Assembly (NCBI GenBank): GCA_028551475.1
Contig: CM052358.1
Location: forward strand, 22,222,853 to 22,286,852
Origin: Casuarina equisetifolia
Lineage: Eukaryota; Streptophyta; Magnoliopsida; Fagales; Casuarinaceae
Length of the DNA stretch: 64,000 nucleotides
Direction: 5' to 3'
In this document: one piece after another, positions 40,285 to 53,174 of the stretch
Position numbering within the stretch: the stretch's first letter is position 1
How the letters are laid out: each line of letters starts with the position of its first letter
Notes under the pieces: generated by a model
Told to the model about the DNA's origin: nothing
Seen by the model: the letters and a program-made list of their open reading frames with translations, nothing else
Databases searched by the model: none
Program-made: the position numbers and the translations under genes

Positions 40285-41325
40285 GATATTAGTATTCTAT
40301 GCTATAACTTTTGAAACTTTATTTGGTCTAGATATTGCTTTCAATTTAGTTTTATTTGTTCATAAAGAGTGGCTTTACTTTTTCAAAGTGATTTGACAAG
40401 ATCAAAATTGAAAGGGGCATTATTAAAAAAAAAAATACAATAAAAAGTGTTATATTATGAGATGTATTAAAATAATATGACAAAAACTTCAAATTAGTTA
40501 AATTTTAATTGAGAATTTTTTATGTATAAATTTTTTTCTTATTTTAAAATGTCTTTTGAATAAGAACAAACTTTTAAATGATGATGGTTATATATGTTTT
40601 AATTTAAAAGTCATAGATATTCTTTCATATATTAAAGGAACACTATTAATTCTCATATTCCTTACTTTTGATTAAATTTGAAAAGATTTCTAATGAAAAA
40701 AAAGTCTTTGACTATACTTGATTCAATCAACCATGATAATGAGGGAAGTAAAAAATTTCTAAGAAAAAGACAACCATAATTATTAGAAATGAATGCTTGC
40801 AATTCTCAATCCTATATGATATTGGTATTCTATGCATAACTTTTGGAACTTCCAAATCTGCTTTGAAAAAATGTGTATTGCTTTTCTCTATTCATAAAAA
40901 GTGGTTTTGCCATTTCAAAGTGATTTGACAAGATCAAAGTTGAAAAGGGGCATAGTTAAAAAAAGTATAATAAAAAGTATCGTACTATGAGAAAATATAT
41001 TCAAATACTATGACAAAAGCATCATATTACTTAAATTTTAATTGAGAATTTATTAGGTATAAAAAAATTTCATATTTTTAAAATATTTGGATGATGATGG
41101 CTATATATATTTTAATTCAAAGGTCAAAAATTTTCTTTCATATATTAAGAGGATACTCTTAATTCTCTTATCCTTTACTCTTGACTAGTTTTGAAAAGAT
41201 TACTAATAAAAAAAGAAAATCTTTGACTATATTTAGTTCAATCAACTATGACAATGATAGAAGTAAAAATTTCCAAAGAAAAAACAACCATAATTATTAG
41301 AAATGAGTGCTTGTAGTTCCTAATC
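40285..41325. repeat. Tandem duplication of a 0.5-kb AT-rich unit
   Basis: 40285-40812 and 40818-41325 match along their whole length, with shared landmarks GTATTCTATGC, CAAAGTGATTTGACAAGATC and CAACCATAATTATTAGAAATG. A third, more diverged copy lies at about 56257-56765, next to a TNL relic. No coding capacity. Confidence 0.8.
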
Positions 41326-41330
41326 CTCTT

Positions 41331-43194
41331 GGATTCCATGAGGTGTAGCCGCCTGCCCGGAAAGATCTTCTTGCTGCCATTGTTGACTCTTTTAACTCCC
41401 AACTTCCACATGTACTTTCAAGTCAAGTTAGTAATCGATTTCACAATCCTTCATCAAAAAGCAAGGAAAAAGGACGAACACGTTGGTATCTCTGCAAACT
41501 TGAATCTGCTCTGAGAAATTTTGGTTGTATTTAAGTGAAAAAGAATAGGAAAACAAAAAAGTTAGTACTCTGTTTTTGGGCTATGCTGCACTTCTCAACG
41601 TGAATATTATTTCTTGATGCTGTCCTGGCCCGGCCATGGAAATCCCCACCTGGAACCTAACGTCATGCATTCAGACTCAAGAAAACCTAATGTCATTTGG
41701 ATTGCAACGAACTAAGAAAAGACTCGTGAGTAGATATCAATTTTTATTTTTATTTTTATTTTTATTTTTTACCTAGACAGAAAGAGACTCAGTGTCTCTC
41801 AAACCCCCCCCCCCCCCCCCATTTAGGTGCAAATCTCCCACTAGTTAGATAATGCAGATATTAGATTGTTATGGTCACGGCTTCAAGTATTTTACTTGCC
41901 AACCCTCGGATGGGGCTTCATGTTACCCGAAACTACAATTTTAGTGTATACGTTCTCCTACATTCAATTTGATACCAACTCTAACCGGAGCTTCGTTTAT
42001 TGTGTTCCATCCATCTATTCCGTGCATATGCTAGTAGAGAACGTCCTAATTCTTAAGTTGATGAATTTTTTCAGATTGACTGAACATGAAAAATGTTAAA
42101 AATAGGTGTGGAATTATCCTAAATCATTTAGGTATGGACTTCTAAAGTAATTTATATGCAATAAATGTCTCCCTTCCTTGGAGATAGCTTTTGGCAAAAT
42201 ACTAAGTTTTGTAACATAATATTAAAGTTTAGTGTGATAGAATGAGTTCCATTCAAGAAGATTAATTCAATGGGAATAGTAGCCAGATTGTTTATATGGC
42301 CAGAAACTTTCACTCTTCTTCCCAATGTGGGAAGAAGTTCTTTGATGCCTTCAAACTAGATGTGACATTCTCCATTTGTCAAAAGAACTAATGTGCACAA
42401 TGTGTATTATATGGTTGGGCCCCCTATCTAGGACCATCATCTACTTTACTAAGGGAGGCTTGGTGCTAAGGCATTAAAACTAGTCATAAATTAACTTTAA
42501 TAGCATTTGTTATGGTATAAAAGACTAATCTAATATAAAAAGTAGCCAAGTTGCTTATATAATCTAGAACTCCCACTTTCCTTCTTAAAGTAGAAGGAAG
42601 TTTGTTGACACTCTTACAAGAAATGTGACATTAGTTCTTTTTTAACATCCATATAAATATGTGTCAAATTTAAATAGTAAAGGTGATATCTTAGTATAAT
42701 TTGGATCAAATCATTGTGATGAAAAGATATGTTAAAAATTGGTGTGTACTTGTATTCTATTGTAAATGTACAAGATTGTAAAATGGTTATACTTAGTAAA
42801 TATTATTTTCACTTGAAATAGCTTTTAATAAAAAAAAAATGTTAAAAATCCTTGTGGAGTTGTCCATTTCAGTTTGGCAAAAAGATTAAGCACGGTAAAC
42901 CATAAGCCAAAAAGGCCATGTAACACGGTGCCACGGCCTAAATTCATAGACCACTATTCCCTAATTTCTATACAGAAAAACGAAATCAATCCTCGTTGAG
43001 GACAAATCCCAAAATGCTTTGAAGATGGCTTCTGCTATTACCAAACTTGTGCACACTAACTTCGGCAGTCCCTTGTCTGCAGATTGGGCCTTCACGCTTC
43101 CCAACTATCTTCACCCCCCTTGTACTCAAAGTGGCTGACTCCTGGGTGAAAGACAAAACTGTAACTTGGGATAGTAACCAAAGACTTTTAAAAA
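41331..43194. other. Repeat-rich intergenic DNA
   Basis: Contains a (TTTTTA)n tract (about 41738-41769), a run of about 17 C (41802-41820), and an imperfect tandem pair around 42105-42380 and 42490-42850 that share CAGATTG/CAAGTTGCTTATAT and GAAATGTGACATT-like words. No gene seen. Confidence 0.55.
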
Positions 43195-44170
43195 TAGGCC
43201 GAAATTCAAGTTTTGATATTCAATATCTAAAAACATTTTTCTTTACAAATCCTTATACCCGTAATGATTTATTTCAAATTTAGCCAAAATTTTATTGCTG
43301 AAGACAAACTTTAGAAACATCAAGGGTACCACTCCACACATTTATTTCTTCTACCAACAAGGATGATCCAATAATCTCAAAAACTTGAAGGGAGCCTCCT
43401 ACTGATCTTATAATATCTCATGCCAATTCTACAAAACTGTGTTTTAGATTGGATTTGTTGAACACTTTCCACCAAAAGAGTTGTAAAGCATCTTTGTCTT
43501 TCAATTCACAAGTCTCACAATTGGCTTCCAAAATTGATAATTTCTTCATGTTACAACAATTCTACTCCCTTTACCAAACTAATAAATTCTTTGCTAATCC
43601 TTTTAACTAGTTGCAATTCACATCTTTAATAATAATTAACTTCTTTAATGCATAGTCTCTTCAACATATCTATTCCACAATAAAGCTTCCATATTTTTGT
43701 TTTACATTCTCTTAGTATCTCATAAATAATTTCTTTTGTAACTCATTTATGCTACGACTTTTATTATTGTTTATACCACAAATAAAACAGCTAGCTTCAA
43801 TAAATCTCAATACATTTTCACTAGTTTCCTTAATAAATGAAAGAAGAAACACTAGAATAACTAAAGATTCCTACACTCGAACCCCAAAATACATGAGGAA
43901 AGTGCCCATAGAAGAAAACTAAAAAAAATCTAATGCAGATGAACAGAAAAACCAAAGAAGCAACTACTATAAGAAATGTTTAATGATCATCACTCTATAG
44001 ATCCTTAACCAAAACCATTCACTCTTTTAGAAAAAGTTGGTAAAAGAATGGGAACAAAAATGAAAATAAAAACAAGTGCCAACGAAAAAAAGATGGCTTG
44101 TTCCTCTCAAAGATTGAAAACAATCAAGTAAATCCCACTTGCACATTGCTCATGTTTTTCACCATCTAAC
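43195..44170 (-). pseudogene. Decayed TNL resistance gene, NB-ARC part (relic A)
   Basis: The plus-strand DNA aligns by eye with the NB-ARC exon of the TNL at 48.5-52.5 kb: for example ACAACAATTCTACTCCCTTT near 43554 against ACAATGATTCTACTCCCTTC at 51354, and TTTCCACCAAAAGAGTTGTAAAGCATC against the 51250-51290 stretch. Stops and indels are everywhere. The same segment recurs at 56770-57790. Confidence 0.6.
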
Positions 44171-45842
44171 CACTGAGAAATCCCTCCATGTGAACCAAAT
44201 AGCACGTGTAGTAGCAACCAATTCAACAACTACTTGAGATGCATTATAGGAAGTAATAAGATGTTTTGCAAGTAACATCAGGTTCTCCCTTGCTTGGAGC
44301 AAGTTCAAACTGCACCTACACAATTTTTGAGCTCTTTGTTAAGAAATTACATATGCGTGAAGGCCCTTTAAAAATAACACTATCTTTTATACATCACAGG
44401 TTACAGTATTCATGTGAGTTTACCAAGAGAGGGAGAAAAAGAGAAATTACCTGAACGGATGTGTGGCCCTTACAACCATCAACTTCCATTTTCCACATCG
44501 ATAATAGAAATCTAGTGCACAAAGTATGACGCCATTGTCCACATCCTGTAAATATTACACGAAAACCTATTCATAAAGCTTACAAAAGACATCGACAAAG
44601 TTTGACATCAAGTGCAAAAGCTAGATATAACCATTAAGTGAGGATAAATTACTTGGAAAAGATTTATCTAGCACCCACGATCAAGTACCTAATCACAACA
44701 GCCATATGGGTCAAAACCATAAAAGATCACATGGAACCTCATGAGGAACTTCTTGAACATGGCTAGAATTATGGATGTCATCAAGGGTTTAATGGAAGGA
44801 AATAATTTTCCATATAGACATAATATTTTAGATTCCACCTTGAAAAGACAAGGAAGGGATATTCAATTGTAATGTATAATTACAAAAAGAGACATCTAAA
44901 AGCACAAACAATATATTAATTATACAAAATCATTAATTATGAACTTAGATGTTAGTCCTTAACCACAGCTCAATCAGAATACAAAAGTCAAAATTTGATA
45001 GATAGTACAAGTTTTGAGTAACAATAGAGTCCCATAAAAAATAATTAACCATATAAGTTTATGTAATGGAACACATAGTCATTTGAAAAGGAGTTAATTG
45101 GCTAATCAGTGCACTATTAAATGTCAACAATTTATGCTTGTGCTATAACACATTATTATTGGTTATGGAAGTTGCAAATAGCAACTAAAAGGTTGCATGA
45201 AGGTAATCATTTACTTTTCAAAATTTTTCACACATAAAATTTGCATCAATCCTTCTCCAAAGAAATTCTTCATTACCTATTCAATTTTGGCTCAACATAG
45301 GCTTATCATAGGCATTGGAGTATAAATGGTCTATTACAATGTTTCTAGTTCTTTTTCTTTCCTTACATCAAAGAAATATGCCATACCTAGAAACAAGTGA
45401 TGAAAAAATTACTTCTACAAATATCAAGAAAGAAATCAATGAACTAAATTAAAGAGGGTGGACAATGCAACTCAAATGTAAAACAAATATTTTGCATAAC
45501 AAAATATACTTCGCAAACTAAAGTAAATTTTTGAGTAGGTCAATGTCACATTTGTTAGCTGTTATCAACAAAACATAATGTATCTATCCTTCTTCTGCCA
45601 CATAGGAATTGGCTTAAATGTTAGTCATTTAGATGCACCAGCCTTACAACATGCTTACACTAGAGGTAGCAAAAATTTCAAATAACATCATTTCATTTCA
45701 TGACAGATGTAAATAAATTCCCACCAATAAAAAATGAGTGAAAAATTATTCATAAATGATATTCTCATAACATCACAAATCAACAAAAAGTCAATAAAAT
45801 TTCTGGGATGACAAAGACATACGGATGATGGAATTTTAAAAG
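44171..45842. other. AT-rich DNA with one small TNL-like fragment
   Basis: Around 44715-44762 the words CTCATGAGGAACTTCTTGAACA and GGCTAGAATTATGGATGTC match 63730-63770, which adjoins a TNL 3' end, so this is probably another scrap of a TNL-derived repeat. Otherwise nothing recognisable. Confidence 0.45.
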
Positions 45843-46074
45843 AAAAAAAGTCTAAAAGTTGTAGGCTAAACTAAGAAATTACCATTTTCCTTTCTCATCC
45901 CTCCATCATCTTCATCCTTCAGCCCAACCTTCTTCTTCAAACAACATGTCACATACCATTCTTAGTTCAGCCTACACCTTTTAGACTTTTTTTTTTTTCT
46001 CATCCTTCCATCATCTTCATCCTTCAGCCCAACCTTTTTCTTCAAACAACATGTCACATACCATTCTTGGAGTT
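45843..46074. repeat. Inverted repeat with overlapping direct repeat
   Basis: Arms 45843-45875 and 45961-45993 are near-perfect reverse complements (33 bp, about 2 mismatches) around an 85-bp loop. A 72-bp pyrimidine-rich stretch inside, 45893-45964, is repeated directly at 46000-46074 just outside the right arm. No ORF. Confidence 0.8.
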
Positions 46075-47260
46075 AGTTGTTTGTATTTAACACATAAAGC
46101 TCATGGTATTGAACTAAAGATAGTCAAGTGATACAAGAGCTTTGTTTCTTATAGTGGGTGAAAGGAAAATTTTTAAAATCAAATTGCAATCATTCATTTA
46201 TATTTATTCAAGAAAACAATATAACTATGAACTTCATTAAAGATGTAATCCATTCTTGTTCTCCGAATCCTAACACATTAACTAATGTCAAGAAACGTAT
46301 AAAAGGAACCAAAAGTTAGTTTATTTGTTGCTTCCTAATCAACCTTTTTTGTCCCCTTTGATGTTTTCTTTAGATGCTTGATATGGCTAAGTTGTCCAAT
46401 AATTTGTATTGGTAGGATATAGCAAAGTAGTTTTGGTAATACCTAATAGCTATTAGATTGGGTGGTTTCCAAAAAGAAATTAACTAAAAAGAGCATCACA
46501 AATGAGACATAAAAAGCTTCAACCAAATAAGAAACTTGATAAAATTCAACATTAAACTATACAAAACATAAAGAAACTATATCAATAGCTATTAGCTGAT
46601 TTTGTTATTTCTTGAGTTTTGACAAAGAAAAACACAGTCATCTCTGTCATTTCCAAAACAATGTTACCTTAGAAGCACATACATGGCTTTAGTATGGAGT
46701 TCCAAGTACAAGTCTCCATAGTATTTTTCTAACATACAATGAAGAGAAAGAAGTTGAATTGAACACCCCACACAATAAATAACTATGTTTTTCTAAAAAA
46801 AATTGAATTAGATGATTTATTTTGTCTTTTCCAATAAAAAAACACTTTGCAATGGCAAAAGTCTCACAAAGCTATTGAGTAAAAATTCTTTGCACATTAT
46901 TCTTATAGTCTAATTCATCCACCCAACCCACCTTTAAGGAGGCTAATCTGTATCAAACATTATATACCAAACAAATAACCTGAGGCCAAGCCACGAGATA
47001 GCTACTTTTGTTCAAATCATTCTATATCTCTCCCATAACACACAACTATTGTTATACATAACTGAACTCAGTTTGGCCAACTCTCAAATACTTTAAGGAC
47101 ACAAAAAGATTAAAGGAACTCTTGCGACATCTTAATGGAGTTGCAATTGGAAAATATAACTTGAGAAAATTAGGATAACTTGTTAGACTTCATCTTGTGT
47201 TACAACTAGAATTAGTAGATCAATTTTGTTGTTGCATTCAAGATATATATATGCTTTGTT
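46075..47260. other. AT-rich intergenic DNA
   Basis: No gene, repeat or RNA recognised. Confidence 0.55.
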
Positions 47261-47436
47261 TACAAAGACCTTTATAATTGTTAATGAAATTTAAAATTTA
47301 CTATTCATATTAGAATTCTGTTAGTGAGATATCCCACTCTAGAGGCAGAACAAAGACCTTTATAATTGTGAACAAAATTTAAAACTTACCGTTCATATTG
47401 TTATTCTATTAGTAAGATATTCCACTGTAGAGAAGG
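47261..47436. repeat. Tandem direct repeat, about 88-bp unit, two copies
   Basis: Both copies begin ACAAAGACCTTTATAATTGT and end at CCACT-TAGAG-GGCA, with about 10-15 percent difference. Confidence 0.75.
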
Positions 47437-48476
47437 CAAAACTTGCTGTTTTACATCTACTACAAAAGACCTCCCTGCAGAAAAATCAACTTCTATGAAA
47501 AAAAAAAGAGATCTGCAATTTACATGCTGGTTGTAGTTTACCAACTTGTTGCATTAGAAGTGACTACCTTGAATAGTGCCCTCACGTGTGACCGTAAAGT
47601 TGCAGAGTAATAGACAGAGCTTCCCAAACAACCAATTGAAGTCAATAGACGCTAAACTAGAAATTCATATTAGCAAATAAAATTTGATTTACATTAACAA
47701 TAAAGACTTAAGAATTCACCCACAAATTATTTCTAATTGGATTTGCATACTTATAAGTATATGCTCTTTGTTTTCAATTTAAAATTTTTTAGGCCCAATT
47801 AATCTTAGGTGTATAATTCAATTAAAAATTCTAGAATAAAAATAGTCAAAAAGAATAATATGAATTAATTTAAGCTTTCACAACATGTAAATAACCAAAG
47901 CAATTATTAAAAATAAAGTTCTCACAAATTTTTCATCAACAAATTATTAATTTGGTGTTGAAGTTTGTGATAAACAATAATTTAAAGTAACAATCAATGA
48001 ATAAATTCTCATAAAATAAAAAGCTTATTGAAATTGCCTTAAACTTGAAAAATTCATTTTAGTAAGCACAAAATAAAAAAAATCAACAATTTTATAGACC
48101 AATAAATAATTTTATAAGACTTATACAAGTAGAAGTTAGAGAATGTACATTTTGCAAAAGTTAAAAATTACTACCGAGACAAAATAACAAAAAAGCATAA
48201 TTTGTACTTAAGTGGGCAAAAAATGTAAACGCTATTCTCACCGTTTTGCTTAGCACAAATTGCTAAGGAGTGCAAAGAGGTTGCCATTGACATCAGGAGT
48301 GATAGCTGGGCGATGCAATGAAATTGGATCCGGAAGTGATAAGCAAGAAAGCATCCTTCTTTCATTCTTAGATTCTGCCTTTCCTACTCCTTAATCGTTA
48401 CAATCACTTGATTATCTCATCATCAGATTCTCTCACTCCCTTTAATAATCAGATTTGATCCATTCATCTCCACACA
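47437..48476. other. 3' flank of the TNL gene
   Basis: AT-rich. No gene seen. It should hold the TNL 3' UTR on the minus strand. Confidence 0.5.
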
Positions 48477-51400
48477 TCAAACGCCCACCTCAAAATAAAA
48501 ATCCTTGAGATTTTTTAACTCCAAACCATGTGGAGTAATGCTATTTAGAACATCAAAAAACTCTGAAACATTAAGCTCATGTATCAGACTTATCCCAAAC
48601 TCCTTTTTCCCCACATTCAAGTTGCTTGTTTCAATTGAAGTCTTGAGGTTGTGATAGTTATACAATTCCATCCCATTTTGCTTGAACAATAGAGCTGGTA
48701 TGTAGGCCCAAAATCCATTTGGGCCAACAAAATGGACTTCAGGGACACGAAGGACCAAGGGTAGTTCTTTAGAAGTATCAGAGGCTTGAAATCGCAAAAC
48801 AAACTCGAGAAATGTCGTATTAGTATCTTCAGAAATGCAACAATTTGAGTTCTCTTGCTCGTGAACAACTTGATAAGCAACAAATAAAGCCAATCCCATC
48901 TTTTCGTACTCTGAATCCACATCTACATGACATTGAATTTTTTGAAAAAGATTGGTACTTGTATTGTTGAACCACCTTGGGATTTCAAATCTCAGAGTAG
49001 GGCCCCACATGAAAGTATCTTCATAATCCTGAGAAAGAAAGAGAGAGAGAGAGAGAGAGAAATACATGTGAACAATGGCATTTGTACATCGTCATAATAG
49101 AAGTGTTTTAAAAAGGAGAGAAAGCGACTTACCTTACAAAATTTCGATAGATTTCGTGGATACAGTTGCAAGATCTTATAAGGAGTGCCGTCGTAACCAG
49201 CCTTGGTTGCCACAGAAAACCAAACACTCATACGTAACGGGATATTCCTTACATCCATTTGATAATAATCCATCTCCAGCAATGGACAACTTATCACACC
49301 TAAATCTATTAAACTTAACGGAAATTTTGGCAATGTTCGAAGTTCACTACAATAACTCAAGCTAAGCCTACGAAGATTGGAGAGCATAAAAAAGTTCTCT
49401 GGTAATTTTGTAAATTTGTTTCCAGATAAATCTAAAGAATCCAACCAGGATAAACAACCGAGATGATTGGGTATAGCTGTATCCAATAAATTGCAGTGTG
49501 ACAAAGATAAAGAGAATAGCCGGGCGGATGATGATTGAAGGAGATCACATTTATGTGTGGTAGGTGTTCCAAGATTGGAAAGTGGATACGATAAAGAACT
49601 TAAACATAAGGGTGGTGAAGTGGACAACGACTGAAGGAGTCTACATTCATCCATATGAAGTTGTTCAAGATTGGAAAGCTGGGCGATGCCTTCAGGTATT
49701 CTCGTAAATTCATTCTTAGATAGATTTAAGTCTCTGAGTAAAGATAAGCAACTAATATCATTGGGAATATCTCCATCTGATAGGTTGCAATCTTCTAAAA
49801 CTAAGCTTGTTATAGAGGTTAAAGCTGTTAACCAACTATGGGTATGTGAGCCAATCAGCTCACGGGAGTACAGTGGGTCAGGTTTGAAAAACCAATCGAA
49901 ATCAGTTGGCCCCCCTAATAAATTGCTACAACCAGATAAATTAAGTTGTCTAAGAGATGAAAGACTCTTCAGTGATGTTAGTAGTGACGTTCTAATCCCA
50001 TTCCTATTGTTGTGGGAACCAAGAGGCAACAAAGAAGTTACAGCAGCCCTAAGCCGCCGGCATCTTTCTAGGTTCAATAGTACAAGCTTACCGAGATTGG
50101 CAATGGATGGATGAATCTTCCGCAGTCGTTCACAACCAGACAACCATAGTTCTTCAAGATTTGGGACCCCACCAAAGTCTGGGGTTTCCGTCAAGTATTT
50201 TGAATAACAAAGGCTAATTTTTTTCAATTGTCCAAAATTCTGTTATACAGAAGCATAAAGTTAAAGAAAATAACTAAGACTTAACAGAAAAAAGAAACAA
50301 ATAAGAAAAAAAGGAAAGATGAAAGGTATGAAAGGTAAGAAAGGTCAAAATCTTACTTTCTTTCCAATCCATAGAACTTTGATGTTGCTACGTTCTAAAT
50401 AGAGCATAACAAGAACGTCCGACTGAAAGCTACCTGGCAATGATTTCAAAGGAAAGCCCACCCATTGTAGAACGCGTAATTCATTGCTTAGCACTAATTT
50501 TGAAGAATCTCCATTCCATTTTAATTCAGAGAAATCAAAATATAAAATAAGAACATTCAATCTTGTCATTCTGGAAAAAGATTCATAATTTACGTCTATC
50601 ATTTGTTGATGTTTGCCAGAATAACACCAAGGATATTTCATGACAATTCCTTCAATTGTTTCAGTTCCCTACAAAATGAGAAAGAATATTAATTTAACAA
50701 AAATATTTGCAAATACTTGCATAGATGATATTTTCATTTCAAAGTTATTGTTTAAACTACTCTACTTACAGAATCATTCCTTAAGACATGAATAATATCC
50801 TGACGATCGTACAATCTATTTCGATTGCCAGGTTCTAGAGGAGACATTTGATAAACTACTCGTTGACCCAACTTTCTTAACAAACCATGCATCACAACTT
50901 GTCCAAATCTTGTATTAATGAGAGATCTGTCTTCAAGAGCTTCAATATGCAAACTTGAACTTTGATCAAAAAGTTTGAGTATATTCACAAACTGGTCACC
51001 GAAACATGCAATATCTAAGAAGTACTTTTTCAATGAATCTCCCAACATGAGATAACTTATTTCAAGTTTTTTCAATATATGACCATCAAAATCAGCTTTC
51101 AAAATATCACGGACACCAATCCACACCTCTTCTCGCTTGTCATATAAGGATGAACCAATGACTTTAATAGCTAAAGGGTGGCCATTGACTTGTCTCATAA
51201 TATTCTCTAACAACTTCTGATAACCTGGTTTTGGACGGGGACTTTTGAATGCTTTCTGGCAAAAAAGCTCCAAGGCATCTTCATCACCCAGCGGTTCAAC
51301 CCCATATGTCTTATTCACATAAGGCTTCAATAGTTGACGATCTTTGCTAGTCACAATGATTCTACTCCCTTCACCAAACCAATCAACACTCCCAACTAAT

Positions 51401-52460
51401 TGTTCCAAATGATCACGTTTCACATCATCCAAAACAATAAAAACCTTTTTATTGCGTACTATTGTCTTTAGCAATTTGATTCCATCTATACGATTCCGTA
51501 TCTCCAAATTTCTTTCCCCAAGAATCGCACAGACAATCTGTTGTTGCAACTCACAAATTCTGTTTTCGTCACCACAATGAACAAAACAACTAAAGTCAAA
51601 TTCATAACGAACTGTTTCAAAAATGACTTTTGCCAATGTAGTTTTACCAATACCGGCCATCCCATAAATTCCTATAGACCAAACATTATCCATTTCCAAA
51701 CAAAGTTCCTTCTCCACTTCCTTCACTCGAGATTTGATGCCAACAAGGTCATTGAAGATCCCTGATGAGTTCAATTGCAATCCACAAAATATGCTTCTAG
51801 TGATTTCTTTCACAATGGTTGCTTCAGCACTGTATGAAAGATCCTAATTAGGTATAAAGGCCAAGCAAGGGAACTTAAAATTCAAGTAGGAAGTTAAGTT
51901 AAATTTGTCAAGAATGATCAATAGGAAAGCCATACCTGATGATAGGTCGTACATGCCAACCTGCGATATTACTGACTTTTCTCAAAGCGGCGCTCCACGC
52001 TGTCCTCTGCCTCTCACCAACATCGAGGTCTTGTTCATGTTCAGCAAACGCTTGAGCGAAGAACTTGCTGCTGCTTTCGAACCTCAGAGGGGTCAATATG
52101 GTAGAAAATGGGCAAGATTTTTAGCCCCTTCTCTGTCTCGCATTCCACGATCTTATCCAGCTCAATCAGACACCATTTAGAGAAAGCAAAGTTGTCTGAG
52201 ATGACAACAACCGCATACTGAGATTGTTTGATTGCTTCCGAGAGCTTCTCATGAATTAACTTTCCTCGTTCCAATTTTTTATCGTCTTTGAAGACGATAA
52301 ATCCCCTCTGCTCGAAAGCAGCATATAGATGGTCTACAAAGCCGTTGCGGGTGTCTACGCCGCAAAAACTGATGAAAACGTCGTATGACGATGGAAACGG
52401 ATTATCTGCAGAAGAAGGAAATGATGAGGATGAACGGACTATCTGAGTACTCAGGGCCAT
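48477..52460 (-). pseudogene. TIR-NB-LRR disease-resistance gene with a frameshift in the TIR exon
   Basis: Exons on the minus strand: 52460-51936 (TIR), 51829-50770 (NB-ARC), 50668-50357, 50239-49133 (LRR), 49028-48477 (C-terminal jelly-roll-like domain). A one-base deletion or equivalent indel in the CAG run at 52068-52075 breaks the TIR exon; all later exons agree in phase, so it is the sole lesion. As written, translation ends after 139 residues. TIR: SYDVFISFCGVDTR (usual form FRGEDTR) and SKWCLIELDKI with the NADase glutamate. NB-ARC: P-loop GMAGIGKTTLA, kinase-2 KKVFIVLDDV, RNBS-B GSRIIVTSKDRQ, GHPLAI for GLPLAL, and MHG for MHD. LRRs start NLEELWLSGCERLRKIHPSI. Such proteins sense pathogen effectors and signal through EDS1. 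It could be a pseudogene, a TIR-only gene, or a sequencing error at the CAG run. Confidence 0.88.
49030..49063 (+). repeat. (GA)n microsatellite in TNL intron 4
   Basis: Run of GA units between exons 4 and 5; on the coding strand it gives the pyrimidine tract before the exon 5 acceptor. Confidence 0.85.
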
Positions 52461-53130
52461 CTTTGGAGGCTCACGAGCTTCCTGAACGCAAGGCTAATCG
52501 ACAGAATTCTGAGCTAACAAGCCCGCCTGATAATAAGGCTCAGAAAAAGGGACTGTCCGCGTTTAGAACCAGAAGACACGGAAGTAGTCTCTCACATTAG
52601 AAATTTCCGAGAAACTTCATCCTAAACTGTATAACGCGAGTGGGGCAGGAAAGCTACAATATTCCAGAATAACCTATCTAATCAACTCCCCTTTGTGAAA
52701 GGTTCAACAGGAGCCATGCTTAAAGGCGCGTTCATATTGCTTTTTGCTTTCTACGCGGAAGGCAGAGATTCGCATCAAAAGAGGAGACGGATACGAGTGG
52801 TATAGTGCGACGTTGTGACGTTGAAAGCACAGACATTTCCCAACTATTCACCGGAACTCATAAGCCTCGGGAACTAGTTTCTTGGTCCGGTTTACAGAGA
52901 AATTGTAAGTGAAAAGGGAGGCGCAGAAATAAAAAAGAACAACAACGTGTAAATTCTTCCCAATGTTTGTTATCTTCTTATCTTCCTAACGCAGAATCTC
53001 CTTTTCGAAGGATTCCGAAAGTAAAACTTGAATTTACGACATCTTATAAACCGAAAGCTTTTCGTTAGTAGTCTTTTCATTATGTAATGTCAATTCCAAA
53101 ACGTTCATGAAGCTCCTGAATTGTTACTGT
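52461..53130. repeat. TNL 5' flank, copy 1 of a duplicated segment
   Basis: Upstream DNA of the TNL. It matches 54084-54560 in order: CTGAGTACTCAGGGCC, CTATTCACCGGAACTCA, CTTATCTTCCTAACGCAG and AAAGTAAAACTTGAATTTAC each have a counterpart there. The duplicate starts within the TNL start-codon region. Confidence 0.65.
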
Positions 53131-53174
53131 TTGGCCTGGTGATGATGATGTCACGAATCCATCATCCACAGACT

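Noticed and set aside
41802..41820. Run of C bases
   Set aside because: A simple homopolymer, perhaps with assembly error in length; no function suggested.
49671..50114. 147-codon plus-strand ORF
   Set aside because: Antisense shadow of the TNL leucine-rich repeat exon.
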